64,000 nucleotides of DNA, taken from positions 20,518 through 84,517 of the forward strand of contig JANQNT010000028.1 in NCBI GenBank assembly GCA_028279445.1. The letters are read 5' to 3'. A program made the translations under genes and the position numbers. Below the pieces are notes generated by a model that did not search any database, was not told the origin of the DNA, and was given only the letters and a program-made list of their open reading frames with translations. This document shows positions 9,898 to 18,913 of this stretch, piece after piece. Within the stretch, counting starts at the first letter, position 1. The number at the start of each line of letters is the position of its first letter. The DNA is from Tepidamorphaceae bacterium. GTDB taxonomy: Bacteria > Pseudomonadota > Alphaproteobacteria > Rhizobiales > Tepidamorphaceae.

Positions 9898-9928
9898 CCG
9901 CGCCGGCGCGATTTTCTAAGTGACGACC

Positions 9929-10450
9929 ATGGCAATTCGCGAAATCCTGACCATACCCGACGCGCGCCTGTCGACCATCTCCGAGCCTGTCGAGACCATC
10001 GATGATGAGCTCCTCGCGCTGCTCGATGACATGCTGGAGACGATGTATGACGCCCCCGGCATCGGGCTTGCGGCGATCCAGATCGGCGTGCCGAAGCGCC
10101 TCGTGGTGATCGATACGGCGAAGGACGATGCGCCGCCACGGCCGCATTTCCTCATCAACCCGCAGATCACCTGGACCTCGGAGGAGATGTCGACCTACGA
10201 GGAGGGCTGCTTGTCGATCCCCGACTACTTCGCGGAGATCGAGCGGCCGAGCGCCTGTCGGGTCACATATCTCGACCGCGACGGCAATGAGCAGGAGATC
10301 GAGGCCGACGGTGTGCTGGCGACATGCGTGCAACACGAGATCGACCATCTCAACGGCGTCCTGTTCATCGACCATCTCTCCAAGCTGAAGCGCGACCGGG
10401 TGATCAAGAAATTCGCCAAGGCCGAGAAGCGCAAAGCGGTTCCAGCCTGA
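9929..10450 (+). CDS. def: Peptide deformylase
   Basis: Removes the N-formyl group from initiator methionine of nascent proteins. It is a metalloenzyme of 173 aa with all three family motifs: GIGLAAIQ (motif I), EEGCLSIP (motif II, Cys metal ligand) and QHEIDHLNG (motif III, HEXXH with two His ligands and catalytic Glu). The ATG at 9929 ([11 protein letters not shown]) matches the usual N-terminus. A GTG at 9920, three codons earlier, is possible. fmt, which adds the formyl group, lies 128 bp downstream beyond two strong hairpins, so the two genes probably do not read through freely. Confidence 0.96.
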   Translation: MAIREILTIPDARLSTISEPVETIDDELLALLDDMLETMYDAPGIGLAAIQIGVPKRLVVIDTAKDDAPPRPHFLINPQITWTSEEMSTYEEGCLSIPDYFAEIERPSACRVTYLDRDGNEQEIEADGVLATCVQHEIDHLNGVLFIDHLSKLKRDRVIKKFAKAEKRKAVPA

Positions 10451-10458
10451 TCGCGCCT

Positions 10459-10500
10459 AGAGCAACCTGCGCCGTGAACGGCGCAGATGAGTTGCTCTAA
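10459..10500. repeat. Bipartite hairpin, distal half of a dispersed palindromic element
   Basis: Nested inverted repeat just after def. Outer arms are TAGAGCAAC (10459-10467) and GTTGCTCTA (10492-10500). Inner arms are CTGCGCCGT (10468-10476) and ACGGCGCAG (10479-10487) around a GA loop. All 18 pairs are perfect; only ATGA (10488-10491) is unpaired. There is no T-run, but the hairpin is strong enough to act as a def terminator or mRNA stabiliser. Together with 10513-10560 it forms a composite element with a diverged second copy at 56711-56806. Confidence 0.8.
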
Positions 10501-10512
10501 CACTTTGGAATC

Positions 10513-10560
10513 GAGCATCTTTCTGTGTTTTGATTGAGTCAATCAAAACACAGGATGCTC
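10513..10560. repeat. Long perfect hairpin upstream of fmt (dispersed element, copy A)
   Basis: Outer arms GAGCATC (10513-10519) and GATGCTC (10554-10560) enclose 15-nt arms CTGTGTTTTGATTGA (10523-10537) and TCAATCAAAACACAG (10539-10553). The inner arms are perfectly complementary around one central G. The element ends 18 bp before the fmt TTG start, so if transcribed it would lie in the fmt leader. The reverse complement of 10459-10560 aligns with 56711-56790, with base changes on both sides of the stem that preserve pairing. Confidence 0.85.
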
Positions 10561-10578
10561 TAGGAAAGGCATCCGTCG

Positions 10579-11502
10579 TTGCGCGTCATTTTCATGGGCA
10601 CGCCGGACTTCGCGGTCCCCACATTGCTGGAGATCGTCGGTCAGGGCCACGAGATCGCCGCCGTCTATACCCAGCCGCCACGGCCTGCCGGGCGCGGCCA
10701 GGCGGAACGGCGCTCGCCCGTGCATGAGGCCGCGAGCGGTTTCAACCTGCCCGTCCTGACGCCTGCATCGATGCGCGACGCGGAGACGATCGCGGGGTTT
10801 GAAGCCCATGAGGCCGATGTCGCGGTGGTCGTCGCCTACGGACAGATCCTGCCGCAGGCAGTGCTCGAGGTGCCGCAGCTCGGCTGCCTCAACCTTCACG
10901 CGTCGCTGCTGCCGCGCTGGCGTGGAGCCGCACCGATCCAGCGCGCGGTGATGGCCGGCGACAGCGAGACAGGCGTCATGGTGATGCGCATGGAGGAGGG
11001 TCTCGATACCGGGCCCGTCGCCATGAGCGAGCGCATCGCCATTGGTCCCGACGACACCGCCGGCATGATCCACGACACGCTGATGCGGCTCGGTGCCGAC
11101 CTGATGGCGCGCGCGCTGGCAGCCCTGTCGCGCGGCGGACTGGACTTCCATCCCCAACAGGGCGAGGCGACCCATGCGCGCAAGATCGACAAGGCCGAGG
11201 CGCGTATCGACTGGTCGCGCCCCGCCAGCGAGGTGCACAATCTGATCCGGGGCCTGTCGCCGTTCCCCGGCGCCTGGTTCGAGGCGGAGGTTGCCGGCAA
11301 GCGCGAGCGCATCAAGGTGCTGCGCAGCACCCTTGTCGCCGGCAAGGGCGACGCCGGTGCCGTACTCGATGACATGCTGACCATCGCATGCGGCAGCGGT
11401 GCCGTGCGGCTCACCGAATTGCAGCGCGCCGGCAAGTCGCCGATGGCGGCGGATGCCTTCCTGCGGGGCATGGCGCTCGGCGCCGGCACCAGGCTCGCGT
11501 AA
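10579..11502 (+). CDS. fmt: Methionyl-tRNA formyltransferase
   Basis: Transfers the formyl group of 10-formyl-THF to Met-tRNA(fMet). The protein is 307 aa, the family's usual length. The N-terminus [16 protein letters not shown] is canonical, and the formyltransferase active site is seen in [19 protein letters not shown] (catalytic Asn and His, residues about 105-123). The hydrolase-like Asp lies in the METGV-type loop [18 protein letters not shown]. The C-terminal OB-like domain begins near residue 205. The start is TTG at 10579, since no ATG or GTG is placed to encode this N-terminus. AGGAAAGG lies about 9 nt upstream. truA follows after 11 bp. Confidence 0.96.
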   Translation: MRVIFMGTPDFAVPTLLEIVGQGHEIAAVYTQPPRPAGRGQAERRSPVHEAASGFNLPVLTPASMRDAETIAGFEAHEADVAVVVAYGQILPQAVLEVPQLGCLNLHASLLPRWRGAAPIQRAVMAGDSETGVMVMRMEEGLDTGPVAMSERIAIGPDDTAGMIHDTLMRLGADLMARALAALSRGGLDFHPQQGEATHARKIDKAEARIDWSRPASEVHNLIRGLSPFPGAWFEAEVAGKRERIKVLRSTLVAGKGDAGAVLDDMLTIACGSGAVRLTELQRAGKSPMAADAFLRGMALGAGTRLA

Positions 11503-11513
11503 GGCAAGCCGCG

Positions 11514-12251
11514 ATGCCACGCTACAAGCTGACCATCGAATATGACGGCACGCCGTTCCTGGGCTGGCAGATGCAGGCCGATGGACGCACGGTGCAGGGC
11601 GTGCTTGCCGAGGCCATCGCGGCGTTCTGCGGTGAGGATGTGATGCCGAGCGGGGCCGGGCGCACCGATGCCGGCGTGCACGCACTCGGACAGGTCGCCC
11701 ATATCGACCTTACAAAGGACTGGCCGGCGGACACGGTGCGCGACGCGCTCAACGCCCATCTGAGACCCGATCCGATCGCGGTCATCGCGGCGGAACCCGT
11801 CGACAACAACTTCGATGCGCGGTTCTCCGCGACCGCGCGGCACTACCGCTATCTGATCGTCGCACGTCGCGCGCCGCTGGCTCTGATGCGCGACCGGGCC
11901 TGGCTCGTGCCGGTGCCGCTCGACGCGGTCGCCATGGCCGAAGCCGCGCAGGTGCTGGTCGGCAACCATGACTTCACCACCTTCCGGGCCGCTGCCTGCC
12001 AGGCGAAGTCGCCGGTGAAGACGTTGGACCAGCTCACCGTCGCCGACACCGGCGAGGCGATCATCGTCGAGGCCTCGGCGCGTTCCTTCCTGCACCATCA
12101 GGTGCGTTCCATGGTCGGTGCGTTGAAAGCCGTCGGCGAGGGCAAGTGGACGCGCGCCGATGTCGCCGATGCGCTCGCAGCCAGGGACCGCGCCCGCTGC
12201 GCACCGATGGCGCCAGCCTGCGGGCTTTATCTGGTGAAGGTGGATTACTAG
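11514..12251 (+). CDS. truA: tRNA pseudouridine(38-40) synthase TruA
   Basis: Isomerises uridines 38-40 in the tRNA anticodon arm. The 245-aa protein starts [19 protein letters not shown] and carries [15 protein letters not shown], whose Asp is the catalytic nucleophile. The C-terminal [11 protein letters not shown] is also typical. The ATG at 11514, 11 bp after fmt, was chosen by family N-terminus; the open frame extends upstream into fmt. The gene ends tail-to-tail with the next gene, sharing 4 bp (CTAG serves as stop on both strands). Confidence 0.95.
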   Translation: MPRYKLTIEYDGTPFLGWQMQADGRTVQGVLAEAIAAFCGEDVMPSGAGRTDAGVHALGQVAHIDLTKDWPADTVRDALNAHLRPDPIAVIAAEPVDNNFDARFSATARHYRYLIVARRAPLALMRDRAWLVPVPLDAVAMAEAAQVLVGNHDFTTFRAAACQAKSPVKTLDQLTVADTGEAIIVEASARSFLHHQVRSMVGALKAVGEGKWTRADVADALAARDRARCAPMAPACGLYLVKVDY

Positions 12252-12838
12252 GCGAAAGCCAGCACCAGTGAGGTGACGGCGCTGACGACGAGCAGTCCCA
12301 GCATCACGTATCCGATCACTAGGGCAACGGCGAAGCCGGCGCTCGCATCGAGCGCGATGCTCGCCAGCATGTAGACGTAGCGCAGCGCGACCAGGAACAG
12401 GAAGAACGCCAATAGCTGCGCCGCCCCAAGCGGCAACAGTCCGAGCAGCAGATCGGGAATCGCGAAGACGAAGGCGATTAGCACCGATCCCCAGTTGTAG
12501 CCGATGATGAATCCGCCGACACGCTCGCGGATGCCAAGCGGCCCGGCCAGCGCCAGCATCAGCAGCGGCACGATGAACCAGCCGATCACCAGTGCGAACA
12601 TGCCGATCAGGAGCGTTGCCGCAAAGGACACAGGTGCGCCAGCGACCTGCTCCATCGAAGACCCCCGGTCCGCCAGCATCAGGGCAAGCTCAAGCGGCAC
12701 CACCAGCGCAAGGCCATAGAACGAGCGCCAGAAACCCTCAAACGAGAGATCGAAGCTCTGCATGGCCTGATAATCGCCCTTGAAGATACGCCAGGCGCCG
12801 GTCAGCCCTGTGGCAATCTCCTTTCGGGTCAGGAACAC
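12248..12838 (-). CDS. Integral membrane protein of unknown function
   Basis: Not recognised as a named family. The 196-aa protein has a short cytoplasmic-like N-terminus ([19 protein letters not shown]) and about five hydrophobic segments, for example [34 protein letters not shown] and [18 protein letters not shown]. The layout recalls Yip1/RDD-like small membrane proteins, but no diagnostic motif is visible. The GTG start at 12838 lies 10 bp after the dapE stop, whose TGAGG can serve as a ribosome-binding site. It is therefore probably translated from the dapE transcript. A role in envelope or diaminopimelate metabolism would be guesswork. Confidence 0.8.
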   Translation of the reverse strand: MFLTRKEIATGLTGAWRIFKGDYQAMQSFDLSFEGFWRSFYGLALVVPLELALMLADRGSSMEQVAGAPVSFAATLLIGMFALVIGWFIVPLLMLALAGPLGIRERVGGFIIGYNWGSVLIAFVFAIPDLLLGLLPLGAAQLLAFFLFLVALRYVYMLASIALDASAGFAVALVIGYVMLGLLVVSAVTSLVLAFA

Positions 12839-12848
12839 CGCGCGCGCC

Positions 12849-14024
12849 TCAGGTCATGGCGTTGAAATAGCGGGCAATGACGCGTTCATAGATGCGCGTC
12901 AGGGCCTCGATGTCGGCGACCGCCACATGTTCGTCCACCTGGTGCATGGTCCTGCCGACGAGGCCGAACTCGATCACCTCGCAATGATCCTTGATGAAGC
13001 GGGCATCCGAGGTGCCGCCGGTGGTGGAGAGCCCGGCGCGCCGGCCGGTCTCGGCGTGGATCGCGTCCTGCAGGATATCGACGAACGCACCCGGTTCGGT
13101 GACGAAGACATCGCTGACCTTGCCGATCAGTTCGCAGGTCAGCACCACGCCCGTTTCCTCGGCGATCGGTGCGAGACTCGCGTCGATGCGTGCTTTCAGA
13201 CTGTCGGGCGTATGGCGATCGTTGAAGCGGATGTTGAAGCGCGCGGCCGCGCTTGCCGGGATGACGTTGAAGGCGGCGTTGCCAACATCGACGCTGACGA
13301 CTTCCAGATTGGAAGGCTGGAAGTGCTCGGTCCCCTCGTCCAGCACATCGGCCGAGACGGCGGCGATTGCCTGCGCCAGCGCCGGCACAGGGTTCCTGGC
13401 CAGATGTGGATAGGCCGCGTGACCCTGCACACCCTCGGCGCGGATTTCCCCCGACACCGAACCACGCCGACCGATCTTGATCGCGTCACCCAGGACATCC
13501 GGATTGGTTGGCTCGCCGAGCAGGCAGTGGCTGAACACCTCGCCGCGTTCCGCCGCCCAGGCCAGCAGCTTCTCGGTGCCGTTGACGGCAGGGCCTTCCT
13601 CGTCGCCGGTGATGAGGAACGACAGCGAACCGGCCGCCGGCGCACCATGGGCCTTGATGTGGCGCAAGGCGGCCGCGATGGCGCAAGCCACCCCGCCCTT
13701 CATGTCGGCAGCGCCGCGCCCCCACAGCTTGCCGTCCGCCACCTCGCCGGAAAACGGCGGGCGCGACCAGGCGACCTCCTCGCCCGTCGGCACCACGTCC
13801 GTGTGGCCGGCCAGGCACAGCGCCGGCGCGCCGGAGCCGATGCGGGCATAGAGGTTCTCCACATCCGGTGTGTCGGCATCGGAAAACGTGACGCGGTGGA
13901 CCTCGAAACCGGCATCCGACAGCCAGCCCTCAATGGCCGCGAGCGCGCCGCCTTCCCGCGGCGTCACCGAGGGGCAGCGCACCAGCGCCTGGGTCAGTGC
14001 TACTGGGTCCGTCGTATCGGTCAT
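12849..14024 (-). CDS. dapE: Succinyl-diaminopimelate desuccinylase
   Basis: Hydrolyses N-succinyl-LL-2,6-diaminopimelate in the succinylase branch of lysine/diaminopimelate synthesis. The 391-aa M20 family zinc peptidase has metal ligands in [11 protein letters not shown] (His), [12 protein letters not shown] (bridging Asp) and [11 protein letters not shown] (catalytic and ligand Glu), a dimerisation insert around 180-290, and a C-terminal His in [10 protein letters not shown]. dapD, the preceding pathway step, lies on the same strand 1.5 kb upstream, but an oppositely oriented SDR gene and repeats now separate them. dapE therefore needs its own promoter in 14025-14175. Confidence 0.95.
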   Translation of the reverse strand: MTDTTDPVALTQALVRCPSVTPREGGALAAIEGWLSDAGFEVHRVTFSDADTPDVENLYARIGSGAPALCLAGHTDVVPTGEEVAWSRPPFSGEVADGKLWGRGAADMKGGVACAIAAALRHIKAHGAPAAGSLSFLITGDEEGPAVNGTEKLLAWAAERGEVFSHCLLGEPTNPDVLGDAIKIGRRGSVSGEIRAEGVQGHAAYPHLARNPVPALAQAIAAVSADVLDEGTEHFQPSNLEVVSVDVGNAAFNVIPASAAARFNIRFNDRHTPDSLKARIDASLAPIAEETGVVLTCELIGKVSDVFVTEPGAFVDILQDAIHAETGRRAGLSTTGGTSDARFIKDHCEVIEFGLVGRTMHQVDEHVAVADIEALTRIYERVIARYFNAMT

Positions 14025-14137
14025 CAGGCAAGCGGCTCCTGTTTGCCCGATGGGGTCTATGCCCCGCCGCCGACATCGTCAACGCGGCACGCTGGCCGTA
14101 CATCGCGAAAGCCGATAGACAAACCCGCAGGAAACTG

Positions 14138-14151
14138 GGGTCAGGACCCTA
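14138..14151. repeat. GGGTCAGGACCCTA palindromic motif, copy 1
   Basis: The 14-nt motif GGGTCAGGACCCTA lies between the divergent dapE and SDR genes. The identical sequence occurs in the opposite orientation at 24836-24849. The GGGTC/GACCC arms form a short palindrome with an AG centre. It is probably a small dispersed intergenic repeat; an operator role is possible but unsupported. Confidence 0.5.
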
Positions 14152-14175
14152 GGACACGCAACCGGCGAGGCATCC

Positions 14176-15063
14176 TTGGCGCAGCGGTTTCAGAACAGGG
14201 TGGCGCTGATCACCGGCGCGGCGCATGGCATCGGTGCGGCGACCGCGCGGCTGATCGCGACCGAAGGCGGCCGTGTCGTCGCGGCCGATATCGACGCGGA
14301 CGGGCTCGGTATGCTCGCCACGGACACCGATGCCATCGCGACCATCACCTGCGATGTGCGCGAAACGGGCAACATCGAAGCAGCTGTCCGACACGCCCAG
14401 GAGCGCTTCGGCGGACTCGATATCTTCTTTTCAAACGCCGGTGCCAGCGGCCCCTCCGACACCGTCGAGACGCTCTCCGACGAGGGGCTCGAGACGATGA
14501 TGCAGGTGCATTTGCGCGCCGCCGTGGCCGGGCTGCGCGCCAGCGTACCCATGATGCGCGCGCGCGGTGGAGGTGTGGTGGTGTTCACCACATCCGTCGC
14601 CGGGATGCGCCAGGGCTACGCCCCGATCGCCTATTCGCTCTCCAAGGCGGCACTAATCAAGCTGGCCGAGATCGCCGCGGTGGAGCTCGCCGGTGACCGC
14701 ATCCGCGTCAACTGCGTGTGCCCCGGCTTCGTGCCCACCGCGATCTTCGCCCGCTCGATGGGTTTCACCGAGAAGACCTCCGCCAAGTTCGCCAGGCGCC
14801 TGGCAGACCCCGCGGCACGCGCGCAGCCGCTGCCGCGCGCCGGAACGCCGGAGGATATCGCCGAGGCCGTCGCCTATATGGCCAGCGATGCCGGCTCGTT
14901 CGTGACCGGCCATACGCTCGTCGTCGACGGCGGGTTGTCGCTGACGCCGGGACCAAGCGACACCCGCGCGGTCTACGCCCCGATCATCGAGGCCATGGGA
15001 CTCGACGCGGAAGAGATCGAGCCGGGGCCGGCAGTGTGGTCGAAGCTGGGACTGGGGAAGTGA
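14176..15063 (+). CDS. SDR family oxidoreductase
   Basis: Classical short-chain dehydrogenase/reductase of 295 aa. The NAD(P) fingerprint TGAAHGIG is at 13-20 and NAG at 87-89. The catalytic triad is complete: Ser140, Tyr153 and Lys157 (YSLSK). CPGFVPTAIF and a C-terminal VTGHTLVVDGG complete the fold. An Asp at the end of beta-2 (VVAADID) suggests NAD(H) preference. The substrate is unknown. The start is TTG at 14176: no ATG or GTG lies in frame before the preceding stop, and the Rossmann strand begins only nine residues later. The gene sits alone and opposite between dapE and dapD, flanked by palindromic repeats, so it looks inserted into an ancestral dapD-dapE neighbourhood. Confidence 0.85.
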   Translation: MAQRFQNRVALITGAAHGIGAATARLIATEGGRVVAADIDADGLGMLATDTDAIATITCDVRETGNIEAAVRHAQERFGGLDIFFSNAGASGPSDTVETLSDEGLETMMQVHLRAAVAGLRASVPMMRARGGGVVVFTTSVAGMRQGYAPIAYSLSKAALIKLAEIAAVELAGDRIRVNCVCPGFVPTAIFARSMGFTEKTSAKFARRLADPAARAQPLPRAGTPEDIAEAVAYMASDAGSFVTGHTLVVDGGLSLTPGPSDTRAVYAPIIEAMGLDAEEIEPGPAVWSKLGLGK

Positions 15064-15080
15064 GTGCGGCCAAGAACCTC

Positions 15081-15189
15081 GGCCCTCATCCTGAGGAGGC
15101 TTGCATCAGCAAGCCGTCTCGAAGGATGGAACGCGCATCGGCCTCGTCCTTCGAGGCGCGGCCTGCCGGCCGCTCCTCAGGATGAGGCC
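15081..15189. repeat. 109-bp palindromic intergenic repeat
   Basis: Outer arms GGCCCTCATCCTGAGGAG (15081 onward) and CTCCTCAGGATGAGGCC (15173-15189) pair almost perfectly. Inner arms TCGAAGGA and TCCTTCGA (near 15119 and 15147) continue the stem. Sequences beginning CCTCATCCTGAGGA are widespread intergenic palindromes in Hyphomicrobiales genomes as I know them. It lies 17 bp after the SDR stop and may also act as its terminator. Confidence 0.8.
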
Positions 15190-15215
15190 AACCGCATTCC
15201 GGCCAAACCACTCCT

Positions 15216-15339
15216 GCGTCACCCCGGACAGCGCTGAAAGCGCGTGATCCGGGGTCCAGTCGGCCTGGCGGCGAAACACAACGCCCGAAGGTACACGTCG
15301 CTACGCAGCATGGGCCCTGGATCAAGTCCGGGGTGACGC
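15216..15339. repeat. 124-bp palindromic intergenic repeat (CACCCCGGA type)
   Basis: Terminal inverted arms GCGTCACCCCGGA (15216-15228) and TCCGGGGTGACGC (15327-15339) are perfect 13-mers. An internal ATCCGGGGTCC and CCTGGATCAAG further extend pairing. It is a second, unrelated palindrome family commonly seen between genes in alphaproteobacteria. Two different repeats sit side by side here between the SDR and the dapD 3' region. Confidence 0.75.
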
Positions 15340-15361
15340 CCAGAGTATGGCGCAGCGCCAC

Positions 15362-15396
15362 TCAATCCCGTAGCAGTTCGTTGATTGAGGTCTTCA
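15362..15396 (-). pseudogene. Duplicated 3' end of dapD (encodes [14 protein letters not shown])
   Basis: Read on the minus strand, 15362-15396 encodes [10 protein letters not shown] and a stop, identical to the last ten residues of intact dapD at 15489-15523. The 35-nt stretches differ at only five positions. The four inside these codons are synonymous third-base changes (ACG/ACC, TCG/TCA, CTT/CTA, GAC/GAT). The fifth falls at the edge of the match. Sequence further upstream does not resemble DapD. This is best read as a remnant of a second dapD-like copy, left after tandem duplication or gene replacement. Confidence 0.6.
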
Positions 15397-15454
15397 TTCC
15401 GCTCACGGCAGTTGCGCTCGCGCGCAACGCCTCCGCGAGGGCGGCCTGACCGGC

Positions 15455-15476
15455 CGGGCGCACGGTCGTGCGCCCG
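15455..15476 (-). terminator. Hairpin after dapD
   Basis: Arms CGGGCGCACG (15455-15464) and CGTGCGCCCG (15467-15476) are perfectly complementary around a 2-nt loop, starting 12 bp after the dapD stop on the minus strand. No U-tract follows, so termination may be Rho-assisted or the hairpin may protect the 3' end. A smaller hairpin (GTTGCGC/GCGCAAC, 15411-15428) lies just beyond it. Confidence 0.55.
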
Positions 15477-15488
15477 ATCTCACGATAC

Positions 15489-16334
15489 TCAGTCCCGAAG
15501 CAGTTCGTTGATCGACGTCTTCGAGCGCGTCCTTTCATCGACGCGCTTGACGATGACAGCGCAGTAGAGCGAGGGGCCGGGCGAACCGTCGGGCAGCGGC
15601 TTGCCGGGCATGGTGCCGGCGACCACCACCGAGTAGGGCGGCACCTCGCCCATGAATATCTCGCCGGTCGCCCGGTCGACGATCTTGGTCGACTGGCCGA
15701 TGAACACGCCCATGCCAAGCACCGAACCCTCGCGCACGATGCAGCCCTCGACGACCTCCGAGCGCGCACCGATGAAGCAATTGTCCTCGATGATGGTCGG
15801 GCCGGCCTGCATCGGCTCCAGCACGCCGCCGATGCCGACACCGCCGGACAGATGTACGTGCTTTCCGATCTGGGCGCATGAACCGACCGTCGCCCAGGTG
15901 TCGACCATGGTTCCCTCGTCCACATAGGCGCCGAGATTGACGAAGGAGGGCATCAGCACGACGTTCCGGGCGATATAGGCGGAGTGGCGGACGACACAGT
16001 TCGGTACGGCGCGAAAGCCCGCGGCCTGCCATTCCGGATTGCACCAGCCGGCGAATTTCGACGGCACCTTGTCCCACCAGGTGGCGCCGCCCGGGCCGCC
16101 GGGGATCGGTTCCATGTCGTTCAGCCGGAACGACAGCAGCACCGCCTTCTTCAGCCACTGATTGACGTGCCAAGTGCCGTCGGCTGCCCGTTCGGCGACG
16201 CGCGCCTGGCCGGAATCGAGAAGCCCGAGGGCTGCATTCACAGCCTCACGCACCGCGCCGGTGGTGTCGGTCGAAATGGTGTCGCGATCCTCGAAGGCTG
16301 CATCGATGGTGGCGGCAAGCTCGGCATGGGACAT
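15489..16334 (-). CDS. dapD: 2,3,4,5-tetrahydropyridine-2,6-dicarboxylate N-succinyltransferase
   Basis: Succinylates tetrahydrodipicolinate in lysine/diaminopimelate biosynthesis. The protein is 281 aa, the usual length, with start [18 protein letters not shown] at 16334; an upstream in-frame ATG would add an unrelated Arg/Pro-rich extension. The C-terminal half is a left-handed beta helix of hexapeptide repeats (for example [20 protein letters not shown] and [11 protein letters not shown]). The active-site segment [15 protein letters not shown] is present. It lies 43 bp after the HAD nucleotidase gene on the same strand, and a short duplicate of its final codons lies 127 bp further downstream. 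Confidence 0.95.
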   Translation of the reverse strand: MSHAELAATIDAAFEDRDTISTDTTGAVREAVNAALGLLDSGQARVAERAADGTWHVNQWLKKAVLLSFRLNDMEPIPGGPGGATWWDKVPSKFAGWCNPEWQAAGFRAVPNCVVRHSAYIARNVVLMPSFVNLGAYVDEGTMVDTWATVGSCAQIGKHVHLSGGVGIGGVLEPMQAGPTIIEDNCFIGARSEVVEGCIVREGSVLGMGVFIGQSTKIVDRATGEIFMGEVPPYSVVVAGTMPGKPLPDGSPGPSLYCAVIVKRVDERTRSKTSINELLRD

Positions 16335-16377
16335 GTTGGCAGGCTTTCCTGGACAGGGGACAGGCGCGGGACGTCGG

Positions 16378-17085
16378 TCAGGTCCGCGCGGCGGGCGGTT
16401 GTACGATGTCGGCGAGAAAGTCCGCAAGGTCGCCGGTGACGTGGTCGATATGCGGACCGTCGCGGCCATCGACCTCCCATTCGGTGCGGCTGCCGGACTG
16501 CGCATCATGCTCGTCGATGACCAGTACGGTGGTCATGCCGAGCGCCTTGGGAACCTCCAGATTGCGCGGCAGGTCCTCGAACATCGCCGCGCGGCCAGGC
16601 GCGATGTCGAACTGCCGGAGGAATTTGTCGTAGGGCGCCGGATCGGGCTTGGGGACGAACTCGGCGGCGACGATGTCGAACACGTCCTCGAAGTGCTCGG
16701 CGATCCCCAGCCGCTCGGTCACCGCAGTGGCGTGCGCCACCGAGCCGTTGGTGAGCACGAACTTGCGCCCCGGCAATTCGCTGAGGATCGCGCCCAATGC
16801 CGGATCGGCTTCAATCGGCGAATGGTCGATGTCGTGCACATAGTCGAGGAAAGCGTGCGGATTGACATTGTGGCGGACCATCAGCCCGTGCAGCGAGGTG
16901 CCGTAGGTGCGGTAATAGTCCTTCTGCACCCGGCGGGCTTCGGTCAGGTCCACATCGAGCAGGTCGGCGATGAACTCGCCCATGCGCACGTCGATCTGGG
17001 CGAACAGGTTGGAACGTGGCGGATACAGCGTGTTGTCGAGGTCGAAAACCCAGGTGTCGACATGCGCGAACTGCTTGGGGATCAT
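16378..17085 (-). CDS. HAD-superfamily pyrimidine 5'-nucleotidase
   Basis: A 235-aa HAD hydrolase of the SDT1/PHM8-like pyrimidine 5'-nucleotidase group. Motif I is FDLDNTLYP (nucleophile and acid/base Asp, residues 15-23), motif II FVLTNGS, motif III Lys in [13 protein letters not shown], and motif [13 protein letters not shown] with its Asp. The cap segment [20 protein letters not shown] is characteristic of this subfamily. Its position between argB and dapD is conserved in Hyphomicrobiales. It starts 7 bp after argB, so it is part of that operon; no direct role in amino acid synthesis is implied. Confidence 0.9.
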   Translation of the reverse strand: MIPKQFAHVDTWVFDLDNTLYPPRSNLFAQIDVRMGEFIADLLDVDLTEARRVQKDYYRTYGTSLHGLMVRHNVNPHAFLDYVHDIDHSPIEADPALGAILSELPGRKFVLTNGSVAHATAVTERLGIAEHFEDVFDIVAAEFVPKPDPAPYDKFLRQFDIAPGRAAMFEDLPRNLEVPKALGMTTVLVIDEHDAQSGSRTEWEVDGRDGPHIDHVTGDLADFLADIVQPPAART

Positions 17086-17092
17086 CGCGCGC

Positions 17093-17989
17093 TCACCGGG
17101 TGATCAGGGTGCCGGCGCCGTGCTCGGTGAAGAGCTCAAGCAGCACCGCGTGCGGCACCTTGCCGTTGAGGATCACCACGGCCTCGACACCGTTGGTCAG
17201 CGCGTTGAGGCAGGTCTCGACCTTGGGGATCATGCCGCCGGCGATGACGCCCTCGGCAATCAGCGCTTCCGCATCGGCGCGCGTCAGTTCCTTGATCAGG
17301 TTGCCGTCTGCATCCAGCACGCCGGGAACGTCGGTCAGGAACAGCAGCCGCTTGGCGGCGAGAGCACCGGCGACGGCGCCGGCGAAGGTATCGGCGTTGA
17401 CATTGTAGGTCTGGCTGTCCTCGCCACTGGCGATCGGCGCAATGACAGGGATGGTCTCCGCGCGGGCGATGACGTCGATGACCTCGCGGCGGATGGTTTT
17501 CGGCTCGCCGACAAAGCCCAGATCGACGACCCTTTCGATATTGGAATCGGGATCGGTCACCGTGCGCGTCAGCTTCGAGACGGTGACCATGTTGCCGTCC
17601 TTGCCGCACAGGCCGACGGCGCGACCGCCCTCGGCGGTGATCGACTGCACGATCTGCTTGTTGATGGCGCCGGCGAGCACCATCTCGACCACCTCCACCG
17701 TCACCTTGTCGGTGATGCGGTGACCGTCGGCGAATTCGCTGGCGATACCGAGCTTTTCCAGCATGGCGCCGATCTGCGGCCCGCCGCCATGCACCACGAT
17801 CGGATTGACGCCGGCGAGCTTCAGCAAGGTGATGTCCTGGGCGAAGGCGCGGCCCAGTTCGGCGTCGCCCATGGCATGACCGCCGAACTTCACCACGACC
17901 GTCAGCCCCTCGTAGCGCAGCATGTAGGGCAGCGCCTTGGAGAGGATTTCCGCCGTCTGGGCGTTGGCGTCGTTGATTTCGTCGGACAT
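17093..17989 (-). CDS. argB: Acetylglutamate kinase
   Basis: Phosphorylates N-acetyl-L-glutamate, the second step of arginine synthesis. It is a 298-aa amino acid kinase fold with [11 protein letters not shown] (phosphate-binding Lys and Gly loop, residues about 33-43), [14 protein letters not shown] (substrate loop) and the C-terminal [14 protein letters not shown] that closes the nucleotide site. An N-terminal extension ([22 protein letters not shown]) resembles the helix that makes the enzyme hexameric and arginine-sensitive in other bacteria, so feedback inhibition is plausible. It follows the transaminase gene after 14 bp. Confidence 0.95.
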   Translation of the reverse strand: MSDEINDANAQTAEILSKALPYMLRYEGLTVVVKFGGHAMGDAELGRAFAQDITLLKLAGVNPIVVHGGGPQIGAMLEKLGIASEFADGHRITDKVTVEVVEMVLAGAINKQIVQSITAEGGRAVGLCGKDGNMVTVSKLTRTVTDPDSNIERVVDLGFVGEPKTIRREVIDVIARAETIPVIAPIASGEDSQTYNVNADTFAGAVAGALAAKRLLFLTDVPGVLDADGNLIKELTRADAEALIAEGVIAGGMIPKVETCLNALTNGVEAVVILNGKVPHAVLLELFTEHGAGTLITR

Positions 17990-18003
17990 CGCAGCAGCGC
18001 CGG

Positions 18004-18858
18004 TCAGATCGCCGTCTCGCGGGCAGCGTCGATGTAGATCTCGCGCAACCGCCGCACCGCCGGGCCGGGCTGGCCACCGCCGATCTTGTGCCCGTCGACC
18101 TCCACCACCGGCATGACGAAGGTGGAGGCTGCCGTGACAAAGGCTTCCTGCGCGGCCAGTGCCTCGTCCAGCGTGAAGGCACGTTCCTCGACCTCAAGAC
18201 CCCTCTCGCGGGCAAGCCGCAGCACCGAGGCCCGAGTGATGCCCGACAGGATCGCGTTCGACACCGGGCGGGTGATGATCCTGTCGTCCTCGGTGACGAT
18301 ATAAGCGTTGGACGAACCGCCCTCGGTAACGTGCCCGTCCTCGATCATCCAGGCCTCCTGACAGCCGGCCTCGGCGGCCGCCTGCTTGGCCAGTACCTGG
18401 GCCAGCAGCGCGACGGACTTGATGTCGCGGCGCTGCCAGCGGATGTCCGGCACGGTGGCGACCTTGATACCGGTGGTTGCCGCCGGCGCCTCGCACAGCG
18501 TCTTCGCCTGCGTGAACATGACGAGGCTTGGCGTTGCGCCATCGGGAAACGTGAAGTCGCGGTCGGCGGCGCCACGCGTCACCTGGAGATAGGCGAGACC
18601 CTCGGTCAGGTTGTTGCGCGCCACCAGCTCACGGTGCAGCGCCAACAACTCGTCATCGGAGACAGGGGCCGCGATCTTGAGTTCGCCCATGGAGCGGTGC
18701 AGCCGGCGCACATGCCCGTCATAGTCGACCAGGCGCTTGTCGATCACCGCGGTGACCTCGTAGACGCCGTCGGCGAACAGGAAGCCGCGGTCCTGGATCG
18801 AGACCTTTGCGTCCTCCAGCGGCGTGAAATCGCCATTGACGTAAGCGATGCGGCTCAT
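18004..18858 (-). CDS. dat: D-amino acid (D-alanine) aminotransferase
   Basis: Fold-type IV PLP transaminase of 284 aa. The start [23 protein letters not shown] is typical, with [12 protein letters not shown] bearing the conserved Arg/Tyr region. The Schiff-base Lys is K147 in [10 protein letters not shown]. Glu in [12 protein letters not shown] (PLP pyridine N contact) and [12 protein letters not shown] (phosphate cup) are present. These features match D-amino acid transaminases rather than IlvE. The product would supply D-Glu or D-Ala for peptidoglycan or degrade D-amino acids. It lies 55 bp after livF of the ABC transporter operon and 14 bp before argB, possibly one long transcript. Confidence 0.88.
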   Translation of the reverse strand: MSRIAYVNGDFTPLEDAKVSIQDRGFLFADGVYEVTAVIDKRLVDYDGHVRRLHRSMGELKIAAPVSDDELLALHRELVARNNLTEGLAYLQVTRGAADRDFTFPDGATPSLVMFTQAKTLCEAPAATTGIKVATVPDIRWQRRDIKSVALLAQVLAKQAAAEAGCQEAWMIEDGHVTEGGSSNAYIVTEDDRIITRPVSNAILSGITRASVLRLARERGLEVEERAFTLDEALAAQEAFVTAASTFVMPVVEVDGHKIGGGQPGPAVRRLREIYIDAARETAI

Positions 18859-18913
18859 GGATGGGACCTTTCAGACAAAACCCGCCGCATCCGTTACGCG
18901 AGCCGGGCGGAAA

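Noticed and set aside
12780..14696. Plus-strand open frame through dapE and into the SDR
   Set aside because: It is antisense to dapE and out of frame with the SDR; both real genes have full catalytic motifs.
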